Assembly (NCBI GenBank): GCA_026929865.2
Contig: CM049416.1
Coordinates: 7,908,001 to 7,972,000 of the forward strand
Reading direction: 5' to 3'
From: Hyperoplus lanceolatus
Taxonomy: Eukaryota > Chordata > Actinopteri > Uranoscopiformes > Ammodytidae
DNA length: 64,000 nt
Shown: positions 63,366 through 64,000 of the stretch, piece after piece
How positions within the stretch are numbered: position 1 is the stretch's first letter
How the letters are laid out: each line of letters starts with the position of its first letter
The notes under the pieces: generated by a model
What the model was told of the DNA's origin: nothing
Databases searched by the model: none
What the model saw: the letters and a program-made list of their open reading frames with translations, nothing else
Program-made: the position numbers and the translations under genes

Positions 63366-64000
63366 CACTCAACAAAAATATAAATGCAAAACTTTTGTTT
63401 TTGCTCCCATTTTTCATGATATGGACTTAAAGATCTAAAATTCATTCCTGATACACAACATTACCATTTCTCTCAAACATTGTTCACAAATCTGTCTAAA
63501 TGTGTGATAGTGAGCACTTCTGCTTTGCTGAGATAATCCATCCCACCTCACAGGTGTGCCACATCAAGATGCTGATCTGACATCATGATTAGTGCACAGG
63601 TGTGCCTTAGACTGTCCACAATAAAAGGCCACCCTGAAATGTGCAGTTTTTTGCTTTGAGGGAGCGTGCAATTGGCATGCTGACAGCAGGAATGTCAACC
63701 AGATCTGTTGTTCGTGCATTGAATGTTAATTTCTCCACCATAAGCCGTCTCCAATGGCGTTTCAGAGAATATGGCAGTACATCCAACCGGCCTCACAACC
63801 ACAGACCACGTGTAACCACACCAGCCCAGGACCTCCACATCCAGCAGGTTCACCTCCAAGATCGTCTGAGACCAGCCACTGAGACAGCTGCTGAAACAAT
63901 TGGTTTGCATAACCAAACAATTTCTGCACAAACTGTCAGAAACCGTCTCAGGGAAGCTCAACTGCATGCTCGTCGTCCTCATCGGGGTCTTGACCTGACT
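63366..64000 (+). mobile_element. Tc1-like element, 5' part, continues beyond window
   Basis: Begins with CACTCAACAAAAATATAAAT next to TA (63364-63365) and matches the derivative at 41330-41902 through the 5' untranslated region. The transposase frame runs to the window end, so the far TIR cannot be seen. Confidence 0.9.
63656..64000 (+). pseudogene. Tc1-like transposase, N-terminal part, start codon deleted
   Basis: Tc1 transposases bind their inverted repeats through two helix-turn-helix domains and cut and join DNA with a DDE domain. From 63656 the plus strand is open for 115 codons: LRERAIGMLTAGMSTRSV, then NFSTISRLQWRFREYGSTS, NRPHNHRPRVTTPAQDLH and NRLREAQLHARRPHRGLDLT at the edge. This covers the paired helix-turn-helix region; the DDE domain lies beyond 64000. 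Compared with the copy at 41619, about 30 bp carrying the normal ATG and first residues are missing just before 63656, so the first in-frame ATG is seven codons in. No stop is seen in the visible part. Confidence 0.85.

Overview
This is nuclear DNA from a vertebrate, almost certainly a teleost fish. No convincing complete host gene, rRNA or tRNA gene is visible. The evidence for a fish is the repeat content: many hAT-type elements with 8-bp target duplications and TIRs such as TAGGGCTGCAAC, TTAA-flanked MITEs, a Tc1 family whose ends read CACTCAACAAAAATA, a tRNA-derived SINE, RTE-, L1/Tx1- and BEL/Pao-type retroelements, and many long (CA)n arrays. The window reads as an intergenic or intronic desert of AT-rich spacer colonised by transposons. 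One 77-bp candidate exon (32178-32254) and a few repeat-free blocks are the only possible host-gene signals.

Layout. 0-8.8 kb: a cut hAT end, a TA microsatellite, a 387-bp direct repeat pair, two short MITEs, a complete 1.1-kb hAT element (5877-6996) and an RTE tail fragment. 8.8-14 kb: a three-deep nest (8788-11588 containing 8996-11503 containing 9389-10841) and a two-deep nest (11756-14007 containing 12955-13914). 14-28.5 kb: more TIR elements (15744-16898; 17871-20145 with 18698-19748 inside; 20355-21674 with 20764-21380 inside; 24395-25270; 25426-28516 with two insertions inside), separated by spacer and CA/TG arrays. 28.5-36.7 kb: mostly unique sequence with microsatellites, a SINE and the candidate exon.

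36.7-59.4 kb is the most structured region. A 15.1-kb hAT-bounded block (40789-55936) lies inside an 18.7-kb hAT-bounded block (37506-56218), which may itself lie inside a TTAA element (36754-59366, tentative). The inner block holds a BEL/Pao LTR retrotransposon. That element was invaded by a Tc1 deletion derivative, by a 5'-truncated RTE with an open reverse transcriptase frame, and by a nearly full-length L1-type LINE on the minus strand, which itself carries a TTAA element with a THAP-like N-terminus. Target duplications at most of these junctions make the order of insertion readable. 59.4-64 kb holds another TIR element, spacer, and the start of a Tc1-like element that runs off the window.

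Nothing here works as a gene pathway. The coding sequences are transposon proteins, mostly broken: an L1 ORF1 with one in-frame stop, an L1 ORF2 frameshifted in its endonuclease, an RTE reverse transcriptase fragment, BEL pol remnants and three Tc1/IS630-type transposase remnants. All family names come from recognising motifs and termini by eye; no database search was run.
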